A DNA stretch of 64,000 nt. Origin: Alphaproteobacteria bacterium (GTDB taxonomy: Bacteria; Pseudomonadota; Alphaproteobacteria; 16-39-46). The notes beneath the pieces were generated by a model. That model was not told the DNA's origin. It saw only the letters and a program-made list of their open reading frames with translations, and ran no database searches. Each line of letters opens with the position of its first letter. Positions within the stretch are counted from its first letter, which is position 1. The position numbers and the translations under genes are program-made. The DNA is taken from positions 128,871-192,870 of the forward strand of contig JAGYKM010000002.1 in the NCBI GenBank assembly GCA_018401675.1, in the 5' to 3' direction. Of the stretch, positions 36,273-45,471 are shown in pieces.

Positions 36273-37697
36273 ATGAGAATGAATAAACAAACTATGCTTT
36301 CCAGGACTAAGATTGTGGCTACTCTAGGACCGTCTTCTTCGAGTACAGAAACCATCAAAGCACTTTTGGAACTGGGGGTGAGGGTTTTTCGTTTGAATTT
36401 CTCTCATGGGACTCATCACTCTCACCAAGATCAAATCAAAAAGATCAGGGAACTTGAGGATTTAATCGAGGAGCCAGTGGGCATTATGGTAGATCTTCAA
36501 GGACGCAAAATCCGGTTAGGGCAATTTAAAGATGGGGAAGCGCATGTCCAAACTGGGGATGTATTCACTTTGGATCAAGATAAGACATTAGGCGATGTTC
36601 AGCGCGTTTATCTCCCCCATTCAGAAATTTTTACTCTTTTGAATAAAGGGGATTCCGTGCTTATTGACGATGGAAAAGTACCTTTTAGAGTTATTGAGAC
36701 AACTCCCACGTCAATTAAGATGGAAGTATTGCAAGCCGGCACACTGTCCGATCATAAAGGGGTGAGTATGCCAAGCAAGTGTTTAGTATCTCCCATATTG
36801 ACCCCTAAAGACGTGCAGGACTTAGAATTTGCACTAACGCAAGATATTGATTGGATAGCTTTATCTTATATTCAAAGCAGCAAAGACGTGCAATACGCCC
36901 GTGACATTATTGGAGAGCGCGCAGGCATTATAGCCAAGATAGAGCATCCAGGTGCTTTAGAGGATCTAGAGGCGATAATTTCTGCAACGGAAGGAGTCAT
37001 GATCGCTAGAGGTGATCTCGGGGTGGAAATTAATCCTGAAGAAGTGCCTATTTCTCAAAGGCGGATTATCAAACAGGCTCGTCAAGAAGGAAAACCCGTC
37101 ATTGTAGCGACCCAGATGTTGGGATCTATGGTGGAATCTGCTATTCCCACTCGGGCAGAAGTCTCTGACGTAGCTACGGCGGTTTATCAAGGTGCGGATT
37201 GTTTGATGCTATCAGGAGAAACCGCTAATGGCGCTTGGCCTATCCAAAGCGTAGACAGGATGAGGAGAATAATCTTACGTACGCAAGAGGAACGTACCTA
37301 TTCAGATACTCATAAAGAAAAGGATATGAACGAAAATCCACTGTTTGAGGGTATAGCCCAGTGCGTCCGTCTGGCCGCGGAGCGTATGGAGATCAAGGCT
37401 ATTCTTAATTATACAAACACCGGCAGGCTCCCGCGAGATAGTGCCAGAAAAAGGCCAAAGGCACCTATTTTAGCGCTTTCTCCTTTTGTCAAAGTGGCGC
37501 GTCAACTAACTCTTGTGTGGGGCATTTTTCCTTATGTGGTGCCTTCCCATCATAAGGAACAGGATGCTAAAGCCCTCGCCTTATCAGTTGCTTTGGAGGG
37601 AGATATTTGTAAGAAGGGAGATCTTTTGATTTTGTCCCAAGAAACTTCTTTGGAAACAGAGGCTTCCTCTACTCTACTTGAGATTGTTAGAGTATAG
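36273..37697 (+). CDS. pyk: Pyruvate kinase
   Basis: A 474-residue pyruvate kinase converting phosphoenolpyruvate and ADP to pyruvate and ATP. Motifs: TKIVATLGPSS at the N-terminus, FRLNFSHG, the active-site IAKIEHPGALED (the Lys-Glu dyad), MIARGDLGVE and VATQMLGSM, and a C-terminal allosteric domain ending LLEIVRV. The length is normal. The start could be either of two ATGs six bases apart (36273 or 36279). It lies on the same strand as pfk but is separated by dps and the antiporter, so it is probably transcribed on its own. Confidence 0.95.
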   Translation: MRMNKQTMLSRTKIVATLGPSSSSTETIKALLELGVRVFRLNFSHGTHHSHQDQIKKIRELEDLIEEPVGIMVDLQGRKIRLGQFKDGEAHVQTGDVFTLDQDKTLGDVQRVYLPHSEIFTLLNKGDSVLIDDGKVPFRVIETTPTSIKMEVLQAGTLSDHKGVSMPSKCLVSPILTPKDVQDLEFALTQDIDWIALSYIQSSKDVQYARDIIGERAGIIAKIEHPGALEDLEAIISATEGVMIARGDLGVEINPEEVPISQRRIIKQARQEGKPVIVATQMLGSMVESAIPTRAEVSDVATAVYQGADCLMLSGETANGAWPIQSVDRMRRIILRTQEERTYSDTHKEKDMNENPLFEGIAQCVRLAAERMEIKAILNYTNTGRLPRDSARKRPKAPILALSPFVKVARQLTLVWGIFPYVVPSHHKEQDAKALALSVALEGDICKKGDLLILSQETSLETEASSTLLEIVRV

Positions 37698-37925
37698 AGT
37701 TTTGGGTAGGACTGGTGAATTTTATTGACAAAAAAGAATGTATTTTAGTACAAAGAGAAGAATATTACGATAATTTCACAGCATCATAACAATATATATA
37801 TTTTTAAATATTATTTATAATTATAGGTACTATAAATTTTATAAAGACATCTTTCTATTTGTTTATGTCTTAAGAGCAATTGACGTTTCTGTTATAGAAA
37901 ATCATTAATAAAAGGATTTAGACTC

Positions 37926-38447
37926 ATGAAACATTGGCCATTATATTGTGTTATTATAGCCTGCTGCTTTTTATCTCAACCTCTGTCCGTATGGGGGAGT
38001 GGTTTATATATGGTAAGCACCCACACGGGAGACAGCTTTAAAGGCACTTTTAAGGAAAATGGGGTTTATGATGAGAAAAATTGTTTAAAAATTGACCATC
38101 TTTTACGGGACCACCGGACCAACGAGGTTCACAAAATTGATCGTAATCTCCTTGACTATGCCTATAAGGTGGCTCAGAAAATAAACCCACAACACCCTGA
38201 AGACGTCCGTCTTGAAATCGTATCTGGCTTTCGGTCTTGTGCGACTAACGAGATGTTACGGAGCAGATGCACCAAAGTATCTAAAAACAGCAACCACATG
38301 CTAGGAAAAGCGCTCGATTTTTTTGTTAAAGGCGTGCCCATCAAAAAATTGGGACAGATGGCGAAATCTCTTAACTTGGGGGGTACGGGTATCTATGTGG
38401 GTGCTGGATTCATTCATATTGATACCGGTAAAGTGAGATGTTGGTAG
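37926..38447 (+). CDS. DUF882/M15-type murein peptidase, exported
   Basis: A 173-residue protein with a signal peptide (MKHWPLYCVIIACCFLSQPLSVWG) and a YcbK/MepK-like peptidase domain. The zinc-site motifs are SNHMLGKALDFF and a final FIHIDTGKVRCW, with VSGFRSCATN upstream, as in the DUF882 family of periplasmic peptidoglycan endopeptidases. It would cleave cross-links during wall growth. AAAGGA precedes the ATG. It converges directly with hemW with no spacer between the two stop codons. Upstream, 37698-37925 is very AT-rich and contains TTGACA at 37725, but I see no good -10 partner. Confidence 0.88.
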   Translation: MKHWPLYCVIIACCFLSQPLSVWGSGLYMVSTHTGDSFKGTFKENGVYDEKNCLKIDHLLRDHRTNEVHKIDRNLLDYAYKVAQKINPQHPEDVRLEIVSGFRSCATNEMLRSRCTKVSKNSNHMLGKALDFFVKGVPIKKLGQMAKSLNLGGTGIYVGAGFIHIDTGKVRCW

Positions 38448-39608
38448 CTAAGTCAGATCATTTAAAAGATAGCTGACACACGCAGATTGGGTCAAAAGTC
38501 CCTTAGGGGTGAGCCAAAAATAGTCTTCTTCTGAATTCAAGAATCCTTCGGTCATAAGGGTTGTAAAATGCGTACTGTTTCTAAGGGCGGTGGTGAGAGT
38601 TTCGCTTAAGGCGGCCATCTGAGACCATGGAATACCCTTGCTTAACCGCAATCCCATCATAATCGCTTCTTCAAAACGGGTGAGGGATTCTATGGGCTGA
38701 GAGTCTTCCCATCCATGGCCTCGGTCAAGAACTTGAAGAGTCCATTTCTCCGGATTTTTCAAACAGCGAGTTGCCATTTTTTGATCTTGGATGAGGCATC
38801 TTCCGTGGGCTCCTGGCCCTATGCCACTATAAACCCCATAATTCCAATACGTTAAATTATGAGCGCTTTCAAAACCGGGCTTTGCATGATTGGAGATCTC
38901 ATATCGAGGTAATCCTTGGGCATCCATAATGGTTTGGGTTTCTAGATAAAGAGATAGGGCCTCTTCGTCGGCCATAGGATGGAGTTGGCCGGTGTCACGC
39001 CGATGGGTGAAGGGTGTGCCCTCTTCGAAGGTAAGTTGGTACAAAGAGAGGTGAGAAGGATCATAGTCAAGGGCTTGGGCTAGTTCGGCTTTCCAGGAGC
39101 TTAAGGATTGATTGGGGAGGGCATAAATGAGGTCAAAAGACACTCTAGGAAACAACTTTTTAGCCCCGGTGAGGGCCTTATGGGCTTCAATACTATTATG
39201 AATACGGCCTAAGAATTTCAAGCTTTTGTCGTTAAAAGATTGGACACCCAAAGAAAGACGGTTGATCCCTGCTTGGGCAAAATCTTTAAAGCGGCTTTCG
39301 TCGTAAGTCCCTGGATTGGCTTCTAAGGTAATTTCTATGTCGGGCACAAAGCCAAAGAGACTTTTAGCTTTGTCCAAAAGTGCGTGAACCAAGGAGGGGG
39401 GCATTAACGAGGGGGTGCCACCACCAAAAAACACACTGGTTAAAGGACCTTTATTTACAGTTTGGGCGGTGTACACAAGCTCTTGAAGTAAGCACCTCTC
39501 CCATAGGGTCTCATCAATAGCCGATCTAACATGAGAGTTAAAGTCACAATAGGGACATTTTGAGATACAAAATGGCCAATGAACATATAAAGCATGAGAA
39601 GGAATCAT
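38448..39608 (-). CDS. hemW: HemW-like radical SAM heme chaperone
   Basis: A radical SAM protein of the HemN/HemW family. The iron-sulfur motif is CISKCPYCDF (CxxxCxxC) after ALYVHWPF, followed by VFFGGGTPSLM, ITLEANPGT and LGVQSFN. The Cys-rich N-terminal extension of true coproporphyrinogen oxidases is absent, so the heme-delivery protein HemW is the better name. I chose the ATG at 39608 because HemW proteins start right before this motif; a longer start at 39671 would run back through the end of rph. It sits 10 bp after rph. In many alphaproteobacteria rdgB lies between rph and hemW; it is missing here. Confidence 0.88.
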   Translation of the reverse strand: MIPSHALYVHWPFCISKCPYCDFNSHVRSAIDETLWERCLLQELVYTAQTVNKGPLTSVFFGGGTPSLMPPSLVHALLDKAKSLFGFVPDIEITLEANPGTYDESRFKDFAQAGINRLSLGVQSFNDKSLKFLGRIHNSIEAHKALTGAKKLFPRVSFDLIYALPNQSLSSWKAELAQALDYDPSHLSLYQLTFEEGTPFTHRRDTGQLHPMADEEALSLYLETQTIMDAQGLPRYEISNHAKPGFESAHNLTYWNYGVYSGIGPGAHGRCLIQDQKMATRCLKNPEKWTLQVLDRGHGWEDSQPIESLTRFEEAIMMGLRLSKGIPWSQMAALSETLTTALRNSTHFTTLMTEGFLNSEEDYFWLTPKGLLTQSACVSYLLNDLT

Positions 39609-39618
39609 GAATTCAAAC

Positions 39619-40338
39619 TTAAGAAGAAGCCAAAGCAACTTGTTGAAATTGGATAATTTCTGAAACGCCATGATGAGCTAGAGTCATCATTTTTTCAAAA
39701 ACAGAAGGGGCAAAAGGTTCTGATTCTGCCGTGGCTTGAAGTTCAATAAGTCCACCAGATCCCGTCATAACGAAATTGGCATCTGCGCTTGCGTTACTGT
39801 CTTCTTCATAATCTAGATCTAAAATAACTTCTCCTTTGTAAATACCACAAGATATGGCAGCCACAGGATCACCGAGAGGCGATCAGGTAATAGTTCCCGT
39901 GTTAAGGAGTTTTTGGATAGCCAAAGAAAGAGCTACATAGGCACCAGAAATAGAGGCCGTGCGGGTCCCGCCATCAGCTTGAAGCACATCGCAATCTATA
40001 CGTATTTGACGCTCCCCAAGAAGGGCTAAGTCTGTGATAGAGCGTAAAGAACGGCCAATAAGTCTTTGGATTTCTTGAGTGCGTCCGGTTTGTTTTCCGC
40101 GAGCTGCTTCTCTATCTGTGCGGGTGTGGGTGGATCGAGGTAGCATGCCATACTCTGCTGTGATCCAACCAGCACCAGTATTGCGGATAAAGGGCGGTAC
40201 TTTTTCTTCTATGGAGGCACAGCATGAAACATGGGTGTCTCCCATGCGAATTAAACAAGAGCCTTCAGCGTACTTAGTATGATTTATTTCAAAAGAAACG
40301 GGACGGAGTTGGTTGTAAGCACGCAAAGAAGGACGCAT
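39619..40338 (-). pseudogene. rph: RNase PH with an in-frame TGA
   Basis: RNase PH trims tRNA 3' ends using phosphate. The gene begins [17 protein letters not shown] and shows the RNase PH core, including [27 protein letters not shown] split across conserved helices and [21 protein letters not shown] at 39883-39885 interrupts it at NTGTIT-stop-SPLGDPVAA, after which the same frame continues VAAISCGIYKG to LASS. The expected residue could be Trp, which one base change would restore. Read through, the protein has about 239 residues, the normal length. TGA is plainly a stop elsewhere in the window, so recoding is unlikely. RNase PH is dispensable in several bacteria. Confidence 0.85.
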
Positions 40339-40674
40339 AAGAGAGCCTTTCGGTAAGGAGGTAAAAAAGAAGAAGAGAAAGTTTGAGTCGAAAGAAGAGC
40401 GCGCATCATCATAAGCTTAAAGATCTTTTAGACCAAGATTATTTTTACTCTATGAGCGGTTTTCGGTGGATTGGACTCGGCTCAAGGTCTTTAGGGGGCC
40501 ATAGTTTAAAAGATCAGACAGCCCAAGCAAACCATTTAAGGGCCCCATCAAATGTGGACAATTTTCTAAAAACTTGGCACTATAGGGGGTCTTAAAAACG
40601 AAATGGGTAGGATTTCGTTTGGATAAGACCAAATTTGAAGCGATCAATTTACGCAGAGTTGTTAAGAGGACCAA
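40339..40674. other. Divergent intergenic region between rph and hrcA
   Basis: It holds a 70-codon plus-strand ORF (40383-40595) without start signals or family resemblance, probably spurious. I find no CIRCE-type inverted repeat (TTAGCACTC-N9-GAGTGCTAA). AAGAGG precedes the hrcA ATG. Confidence 0.4.
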
Positions 40675-41718
40675 ATGGACTTTCTTTTAACTGAAAGATC
40701 CCGGGAGATATTCCGAAAGATAATAGAAGCTTATGTGGAAACGGGAGAGCCGGTAGGGTCTCAAACTCTTTCACGATCTATTGGATTGAAACTGTCTTCC
40801 GCGACCATTCGGAAAATTATGGGGGATCTTGAGGATCAGGGGTTTTTATATTCTCCTCATACCTCTGCAGGTCGCATTCCCACTACCGCTGGCTTTCGTT
40901 TTTTTGTTAATGGTCTGCTTGAGATAGGGACGCTTACAGATGATGAAAAAACCAACATTGAAAGTCTTTGTGCTCATAATGGAAAGACTCTTCAGGGCGC
41001 TTTAGAAGAAGCTACTTTAGCTTTGTCGGGGTTATCTCAATGTGCGGGAGTGGTATTGGCACCCAAAAAAGAAGAAAGTCTCAAACACATTGAATTTATT
41101 CCGTTGAATGGGAGTCGTGTCCTTGTCATTTTAGTGACTATGGAAGGCTCGGTGGAGAACAGAATTATCGAGGTGCAAAGAGATTTGCCTATGTCGACCT
41201 TAACTCAAGCCTCCAATTACCTGAATTATAAATTTTCAGGATGCACCCTAGCTCATGCAAAAAAACTCTTATTTAAAGAAAGAGAGAGGGACCAAGAAGC
41301 TTTGGATGAGCTAACACAAAAGGTCGTAGATCTTGGTGTGGCCACATGGGCAGATACGCCCACAGGCGGAACTCTGATTGTGAGGGGTAAGGCAAATCTG
41401 CTCCAGGATAATTTTGCGCCAGATCATTTATCGCGCCTCAAGGGGCTTTTTGAGCAACTTGAAACCAAAGAAGGACTTTTGAGTGTCCTTGATGCTACTA
41501 TTGAAGCGGAAGGAATACAGATCTACATCGGATCAGAGAATTCCGAGGCAAATTTAGAGAATTGCTCTGTTATCTTATCCCCCTATACGAGTGTAAGGGG
41601 GAATGTTATTGGAGCCATTGGAGTGATAGGGCCCACTCGACTTAATTACGGGCGCATCATACCTATGGTGGACTATACGGCCAAAGTCATCTCCAGGCTC
41701 TTAGGAGCTTCGGAGTAA
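40675..41718 (+). CDS. hrcA: Heat-inducible transcription repressor HrcA
   Basis: A 347-residue HrcA, the repressor that binds CIRCE operators of chaperone genes and needs GroEL for activity. The N-terminal winged helix contains VETGEPVGSQTLS and SSATIRKIMGDLEDQGFLYSPHTSAGRIPT, which is diagnostic. The C-terminal part carries IGSEN and GVIGPTRLNYGRIIPMVDYTA. Normal length. It lies 31 bp upstream of grpE, the common order. No CIRCE element is seen in front of either gene, so autoregulation is not supported from this window. Confidence 0.95.
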   Translation: MDFLLTERSREIFRKIIEAYVETGEPVGSQTLSRSIGLKLSSATIRKIMGDLEDQGFLYSPHTSAGRIPTTAGFRFFVNGLLEIGTLTDDEKTNIESLCAHNGKTLQGALEEATLALSGLSQCAGVVLAPKKEESLKHIEFIPLNGSRVLVILVTMEGSVENRIIEVQRDLPMSTLTQASNYLNYKFSGCTLAHAKKLLFKERERDQEALDELTQKVVDLGVATWADTPTGGTLIVRGKANLLQDNFAPDHLSRLKGLFEQLETKEGLLSVLDATIEAEGIQIYIGSENSEANLENCSVILSPYTSVRGNVIGAIGVIGPTRLNYGRIIPMVDYTAKVISRLLGASE

Positions 41719-41749
41719 GAGAAATAAACATAAAGGAAGGAGACAATCT

Positions 41750-42313
41750 ATGTTGAATGACGAAGTGGATCATAAAGAGTTAGATAGTGAGGATCAAAGT
41801 CATGAAATGGCGGCAGGTGGTGAGGAGGAAACAACCGAGCAATCTTTACAAAAAGAGTATGCCCAATTAAAAGAAGATCTCTTGCGTGCTTTGGCAGAGG
41901 CTGAGAATATTCGAAAGCGCACCCAAAAAGAAAAGATGGATACTTTAAAGTATGCCATTAGCTCTTTTGGAAAAGATTTGGTTAATGTGGCTGAGAATTT
42001 ACGACGAGCCTTGGAGAGTGCCCCTGAAAACGGTGATGGAGCAAACCAAGAGGCTTTGAATTCCTTTGTAGAAGGGGTTAAATTGACAGAAAAAGAGCTT
42101 CTGTCTGTTTTCGAGCGCCATGGCATTAAACAAATTCTTCCTTTAGGGGAAAAGTTTGACCACAATTTCCATCAAGCTATGTTTGAAGTTGAAGACGAGA
42201 CCCACCCAGCTGGTACAGTTGTCCAAGTTATGGAAGGAGGGTACACCCTTCATGATCGATTGTTGAAGCCGGCTTTTGTAGGAGTATCGAAGACAACTAA
42301 GACCACTCACTAG
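41750..42313 (+). CDS. grpE: GrpE nucleotide exchange factor
   Basis: A 187-residue GrpE that releases ADP from DnaK. An acidic, flexible N-terminus precedes the long coiled coil (LKEDLLRALAEAENIRKRTQKE, in part) and the C-terminal beta-wing domain with HGIKQILPLGEKFDHNFHQAMFEV and VVQVMEGGYTLHDRLLKPAFVGV. Length and motifs are typical. Ribosome site GGAAGGAG lies before the ATG. The last codons and TAG stop run directly into the palindromic element at 42307-42442. Confidence 0.96.
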   Translation: MLNDEVDHKELDSEDQSHEMAAGGEEETTEQSLQKEYAQLKEDLLRALAEAENIRKRTQKEKMDTLKYAISSFGKDLVNVAENLRRALESAPENGDGANQEALNSFVEGVKLTEKELLSVFERHGIKQILPLGEKFDHNFHQAMFEVEDETHPAGTVVQVMEGGYTLHDRLLKPAFVGVSKTTKTTH

Positions 42314-42442
42314 AGTGCTAAAGTAGAAGAACAATAAGCTCTCCGGGCGCAGTGAACCCACGCGTGAATGGTGACTGTGGCGCCTTCCTGGCTTTTTCTG
42401 GGCCTGATGTAGGCTGCACGGCACCCTTACACTCTAGTTAAG
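42307..42442. repeat. Structured element bounded by inverted repeats after grpE
   Basis: About 130 bp bounded by a perfect 9-bp inverted repeat, ACTAGAGTG (42310) and CACTCTAGT (near 42430-42440). Inside is a strong hairpin formed by GGGCGCAGT and ACTGTGGCGCC around CACGCGTG. The right half can also pair locally. It is more GC-rich than its surroundings. It could be a small non-coding RNA, a terminator complex for hrcA-grpE, or a MITE-like palindromic insertion that supplies the grpE stop codon. It lacks the conserved apical loop of SRP RNA. Confidence 0.45.
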
Positions 42443-42633
42443 ATTCTCATCCAAAAGCCAAAAGCGCTGAAAGGCGCAGTATAGTGGCCATAGGGGAGAA
42501 ATTTTTCAAGAAATAGTATTTATTAGTAATGAATCTATTTTTTGTATTAAAGTAATACACACCAGTCATATCTAGTTATTATTATAGAATAATATTATAC
42601 TTAAATATTAATTATTCTTTTTGGGAGCTTCTT
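42443..42633. other. AT-rich upstream region of the decayed Sel1 paralogue
   Basis: Very AT-rich and non-coding. The last 40 bases before the ATG (ending TTTTTGGGAGCTTCTTATG) resemble those before the intact paralogue at 43940, so the upstream region was duplicated with the gene. Confidence 0.45.
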
Positions 42634-43690
42634 ATGAAGAAAAGACGATTTTTAGAAAGATTTCTGGTTTCTTTGATTATACTGAGTCTTCAAAGCCCTG
42701 TTAGGGGAGGTGGGAAGGATGGGATAGATGGCGATGACCGTTTTTGTCAGTCCGCCCGTGGGGCGTCGGCTCCAAATGAAAAAGAAGAGAATCTAGCTGT
42801 GGCTGAGCCGAGAAGTCTATCCGTACCTAACTGTATGAATTCATTTGAAATGACAGGAGAGAGATATTTTAATTAGAGCGTCAAGTTTACTATAGAGCAA
42901 AGAGGGGTTACCTGTGTGGGAGATGAACCTTTGAGTGCGGGTGCCCAGGGGATGGAGTTACGGGCAGGTTACACTATTCCCTTCTTTTGACCTTGGACAA
43001 CGCCTGTGTGGTTGGATGCCCATGCTCTAGGTGCCTTGGCTTCTAAGCCCATGACGAAAATTTTGGGAACATATCTACAAAGATGATAGAGAGAAAAAGG
43101 CCGTACAGTTCTTTGGCGTTGGTTCAAAGCTGCTTAATCCCAATGATCAAACAGCGCGAGACCTCCTCATTGTTATGCTAGAACGCCCATGGAGAGAAGG
43201 GTAATGCAGTGGTACAATGGCAGATATCCGTGCACGCCCTAGACGGTCTGATTATGCCCTACATGAGAGTAGATGGTGAAAAACTCAAAAGGTGAGTTCA
43301 CGGAAGTGTTAACAGGCCAGATATTGAACAAGAAATAGAAGTTATAATGGCAGTTGGAAGGACCAGAACTGGATTAACAGTAGAACACGAAGTTCTATAT
43401 AGGCGTGTCCTGGCCAAACGCGGATCGTCAGAGATGAAATACAGTTTGGCGCACTTATTTATATGCCCAAGGGTGCGGGGTCGCTCAAAGCCACGAGAAA
43501 GCTGCACACTATTATAAACTGGCAGCTGATCAAAATCACATAGGGATGAAGGAAGTGCTCGTATGAATAGCTAAGTGTAACCTTTTTAAATCGGATTAGA
43601 AGCCAGAGGTTGATCAAAGTAAAAGTAACAACCGTCATGATGAAGATTCACAGCTAGAGGAGAAAAGCTAGGTTAAGAAATCCAAAAAGG
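42634..43690 (+). pseudogene. Decayed copy of the exported Sel1-repeat protein
   Basis: The first 80 codons are open (MKKRRFLERFLVSLIILSLQ, a signal peptide, to ERYFN) and align with the intact gene at 43940. After the stop at 42874 the similarity continues in broken frames: FTIEQRGVTCVGDEPLS, PWTTPVWLDAHA, KILGTYLQ, and near 43475-43530 a Sel1 unit, HEKAAHYYKLAADQ-like. This is an upstream tandem duplicate degraded by several stops and shifts. The 80-residue N-terminal piece might still be exported but would lack all repeats. Confidence 0.8.
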
Positions 43691-43939
43691 GATAAGTATG
43701 GGAACCTAGAACTGGAGATAATTTAGGAAATATATCGGCGCGAATAGACGCATTAATTGGAGACGGTTTGGTGGAGGCGTTCTATAACTTATTGAAAAAG
43801 TGATGGGATGGGCAATCAGAGTATTATTCAACTACGAATATCTTAAGTTTAAGTTGAAAGGCGAGTTTCGCTGATATATATACATATTTTATATAACTTT
43901 ATTATCTTATTTAAAAAATTATTTTTTTGGGTATTCCTC

Positions 43940-45394
43940 ATGAAGAATAGAAGCTTTCTAGAAATCGTCCTGACAACTTTGTTTATGTTTCTTCTTCCAT
44001 GCTTTGTGAGAGGCTTTGATAGGGAGAGCGTGGATTCTTTTGACCATTTTCCTCCAAGGAGCCCTGCGGGGCCAGCTCTTAATGCAAAACAAGAACCCTC
44101 TTTTGTTGCTCCTGTTGAACAGGCTCTCGCTATACTTAACTGCGTGCATAGCGAAGAAGTGACCATAGAGACGTATTTTAATTGGACCTTCAAGGACACT
44201 CTTGAACAAAGAGGGTTTACTTGTGTGGGGGATGAACCTTTCAGTACAGCTTCTCAGGGGGCGAATTTGCTTCCGATTTGCGATGTTTCTTTCTTTTGTC
44301 CATGGACAACCCCAGTATGTTTGGACGTTGAAGCTGAATGTGCCCTATGTGACGAGCCAAGGACCAGGGTTGTGGGGACATATCTACAAGACTCTAATGA
44401 GAAAAAGGCTGTCCAGTTCTTTTGTATTTTTGAAAAGATTTTTAATCCCAATGGCCAACCGGCGCAAGATCCCTTTATTTTTATGATAGAACGACCCTGG
44501 AGACAAGGGGATCATAGAGGGACGACCTCTGACGTTGAAGCATTTTTAGAATCGGTTCACGTCTTAGACGGCCTGATTACTCCTCCCATGAGAGTAGATA
44601 GTCAAAAGCTCAATGATAGAGTTGTAGGAGGTGAGAACAAGCGATTTGTTGGACAAGAGGTAGAGTTTTTAATTGGGCTGGGAAGGGATAGAACTGGCCT
44701 CACAGAGGAAGAAGAAACGCGCCATAGGTCTATTATGGCTCAGCGAGGTTGCCCTGAGGCGCAATTCAATTATGCACTCTCCTGTGAGCACGGGCTTGGC
44801 CAGAAAGCTGAACAATACCTTAAACTTGCTGCAGATCAAGGACATATTTGGGCTCAATGCCAACTAGGAAACCTATACTCTCAAATCTTTTACTTTCCTG
44901 CAAACCCTTCTAAAGCAGCACTATATTATACGCTGGCTGCGAACCAAGGTTTGGCTCAAGCGCAGTGTAATTTAGGGAGATTACATTCAGAAGGCCGTGG
45001 GGTCATTAAAAGCTACGAGAAAGCTCTTTACTATTATAACCTTGCTGCCCATCAAGGGAATGTTACGGCACTGTACAATATAGGGGCTCTATATAAGGAT
45101 GGGCGAGGCGTCGAAAGTAATAATGAGGAAGCTCTACGATACTATAAGAGAGCTGCGGATCAAGGGCTGCGTGAGGCACAATATCATCTAGGAGCGTTCT
45201 ATGTGCGGGTTAGAAACTACGAGGAAGGTATACGGTATTATTATAGGGCTGTTGCTCAAGGTTCCTCATCAGCACTGTATGAGCTCGGGATGCTCTATGT
45301 AAATGGTGTGGGTGTGCCTCAAAATAGAGAGAGAGGCCTGGCGTATCTTAGACAAGCATCCCGGTCCAATAGATCTCCCTCCCACCCTTATTAG
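43940..45394 (+). CDS. Exported Sel1-repeat protein
   Basis: A 484-residue protein with a signal peptide (MKNRSFLEIVLTTLFMFLLP, cleavage near VRG). Then comes a 200-residue domain with paired Cys residues (FTCVGDEPF, ICDVSFFCPW, CALCDEP) that I do not recognise, and then about six Sel1-like repeats from about residue 270 to 475. Repeat phrases include YYTLAANQGLAQAQCNLG, YYNLAAHQGNVTALYNIG and YYKRAADQGLREAQYHLG. Sel1 repeats form TPR-like solenoids that bind proteins. In Legionella and other intracellular bacteria, exported Sel1 proteins take part in host interaction, which is a plausible but unproven role here. A clear terminator follows at 45410. Confidence 0.85.
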   Translation: MKNRSFLEIVLTTLFMFLLPCFVRGFDRESVDSFDHFPPRSPAGPALNAKQEPSFVAPVEQALAILNCVHSEEVTIETYFNWTFKDTLEQRGFTCVGDEPFSTASQGANLLPICDVSFFCPWTTPVCLDVEAECALCDEPRTRVVGTYLQDSNEKKAVQFFCIFEKIFNPNGQPAQDPFIFMIERPWRQGDHRGTTSDVEAFLESVHVLDGLITPPMRVDSQKLNDRVVGGENKRFVGQEVEFLIGLGRDRTGLTEEEETRHRSIMAQRGCPEAQFNYALSCEHGLGQKAEQYLKLAADQGHIWAQCQLGNLYSQIFYFPANPSKAALYYTLAANQGLAQAQCNLGRLHSEGRGVIKSYEKALYYYNLAAHQGNVTALYNIGALYKDGRGVESNNEEALRYYKRAADQGLREAQYHLGAFYVRVRNYEEGIRYYYRAVAQGSSSALYELGMLYVNGVGVPQNRERGLAYLRQASRSNRSPSHPY

Positions 45395-45409
45395 GAAGGG
45401 TGTGGTGGT

Positions 45410-45444
45410 GAGCGCAGCCTTATTGGAGGCAAGCGCTCTTTTTT
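45410..45444 (+). terminator. Rho-independent terminator of the Sel1 gene
   Basis: The hairpin GAGCGC-A-GCCT, loop TATTGG, AGGC-AA-GCGCTC is followed directly by six T. It lies 16 bases after the Sel1 stop codon. Confidence 0.88.
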
Positions 45445-45471
45445 CCTAGAGCTTCTGTTTACCTTAGTGTA

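Noticed and set aside
14869-40338. Stop-codon recoding (TAG or TGA read as an amino acid)
   Set aside because: In-frame TAG occurs in the MurE-like and coiled-coil genes and TGA in rph, but grpE, yajC and pyk end with TAG and the megasynthase ends with TGA at the expected C-termini. Ordinary nonsense mutations explain the data better.
40383-40595. 70-codon plus-strand ORF between rph and hrcA
   Set aside because: No ribosome site, no recognisable family and no hydrophobic or repeat character; it lies in what should be a divergent promoter region.
42301-42330. CIRCE operator at the end of grpE (GAGTGCTAA half)
   Set aside because: GAGTGCTAA is present but the left arm TTAGCACTC at nine bases is missing, and the site is downstream of the genes HrcA would control.
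42307-42442. Signal-recognition-particle RNA or 6S RNA
   Set aside because: The conserved apical GGAA loop of SRP RNA is absent, and I could not draw the large central bubble of 6S RNA with confidence.
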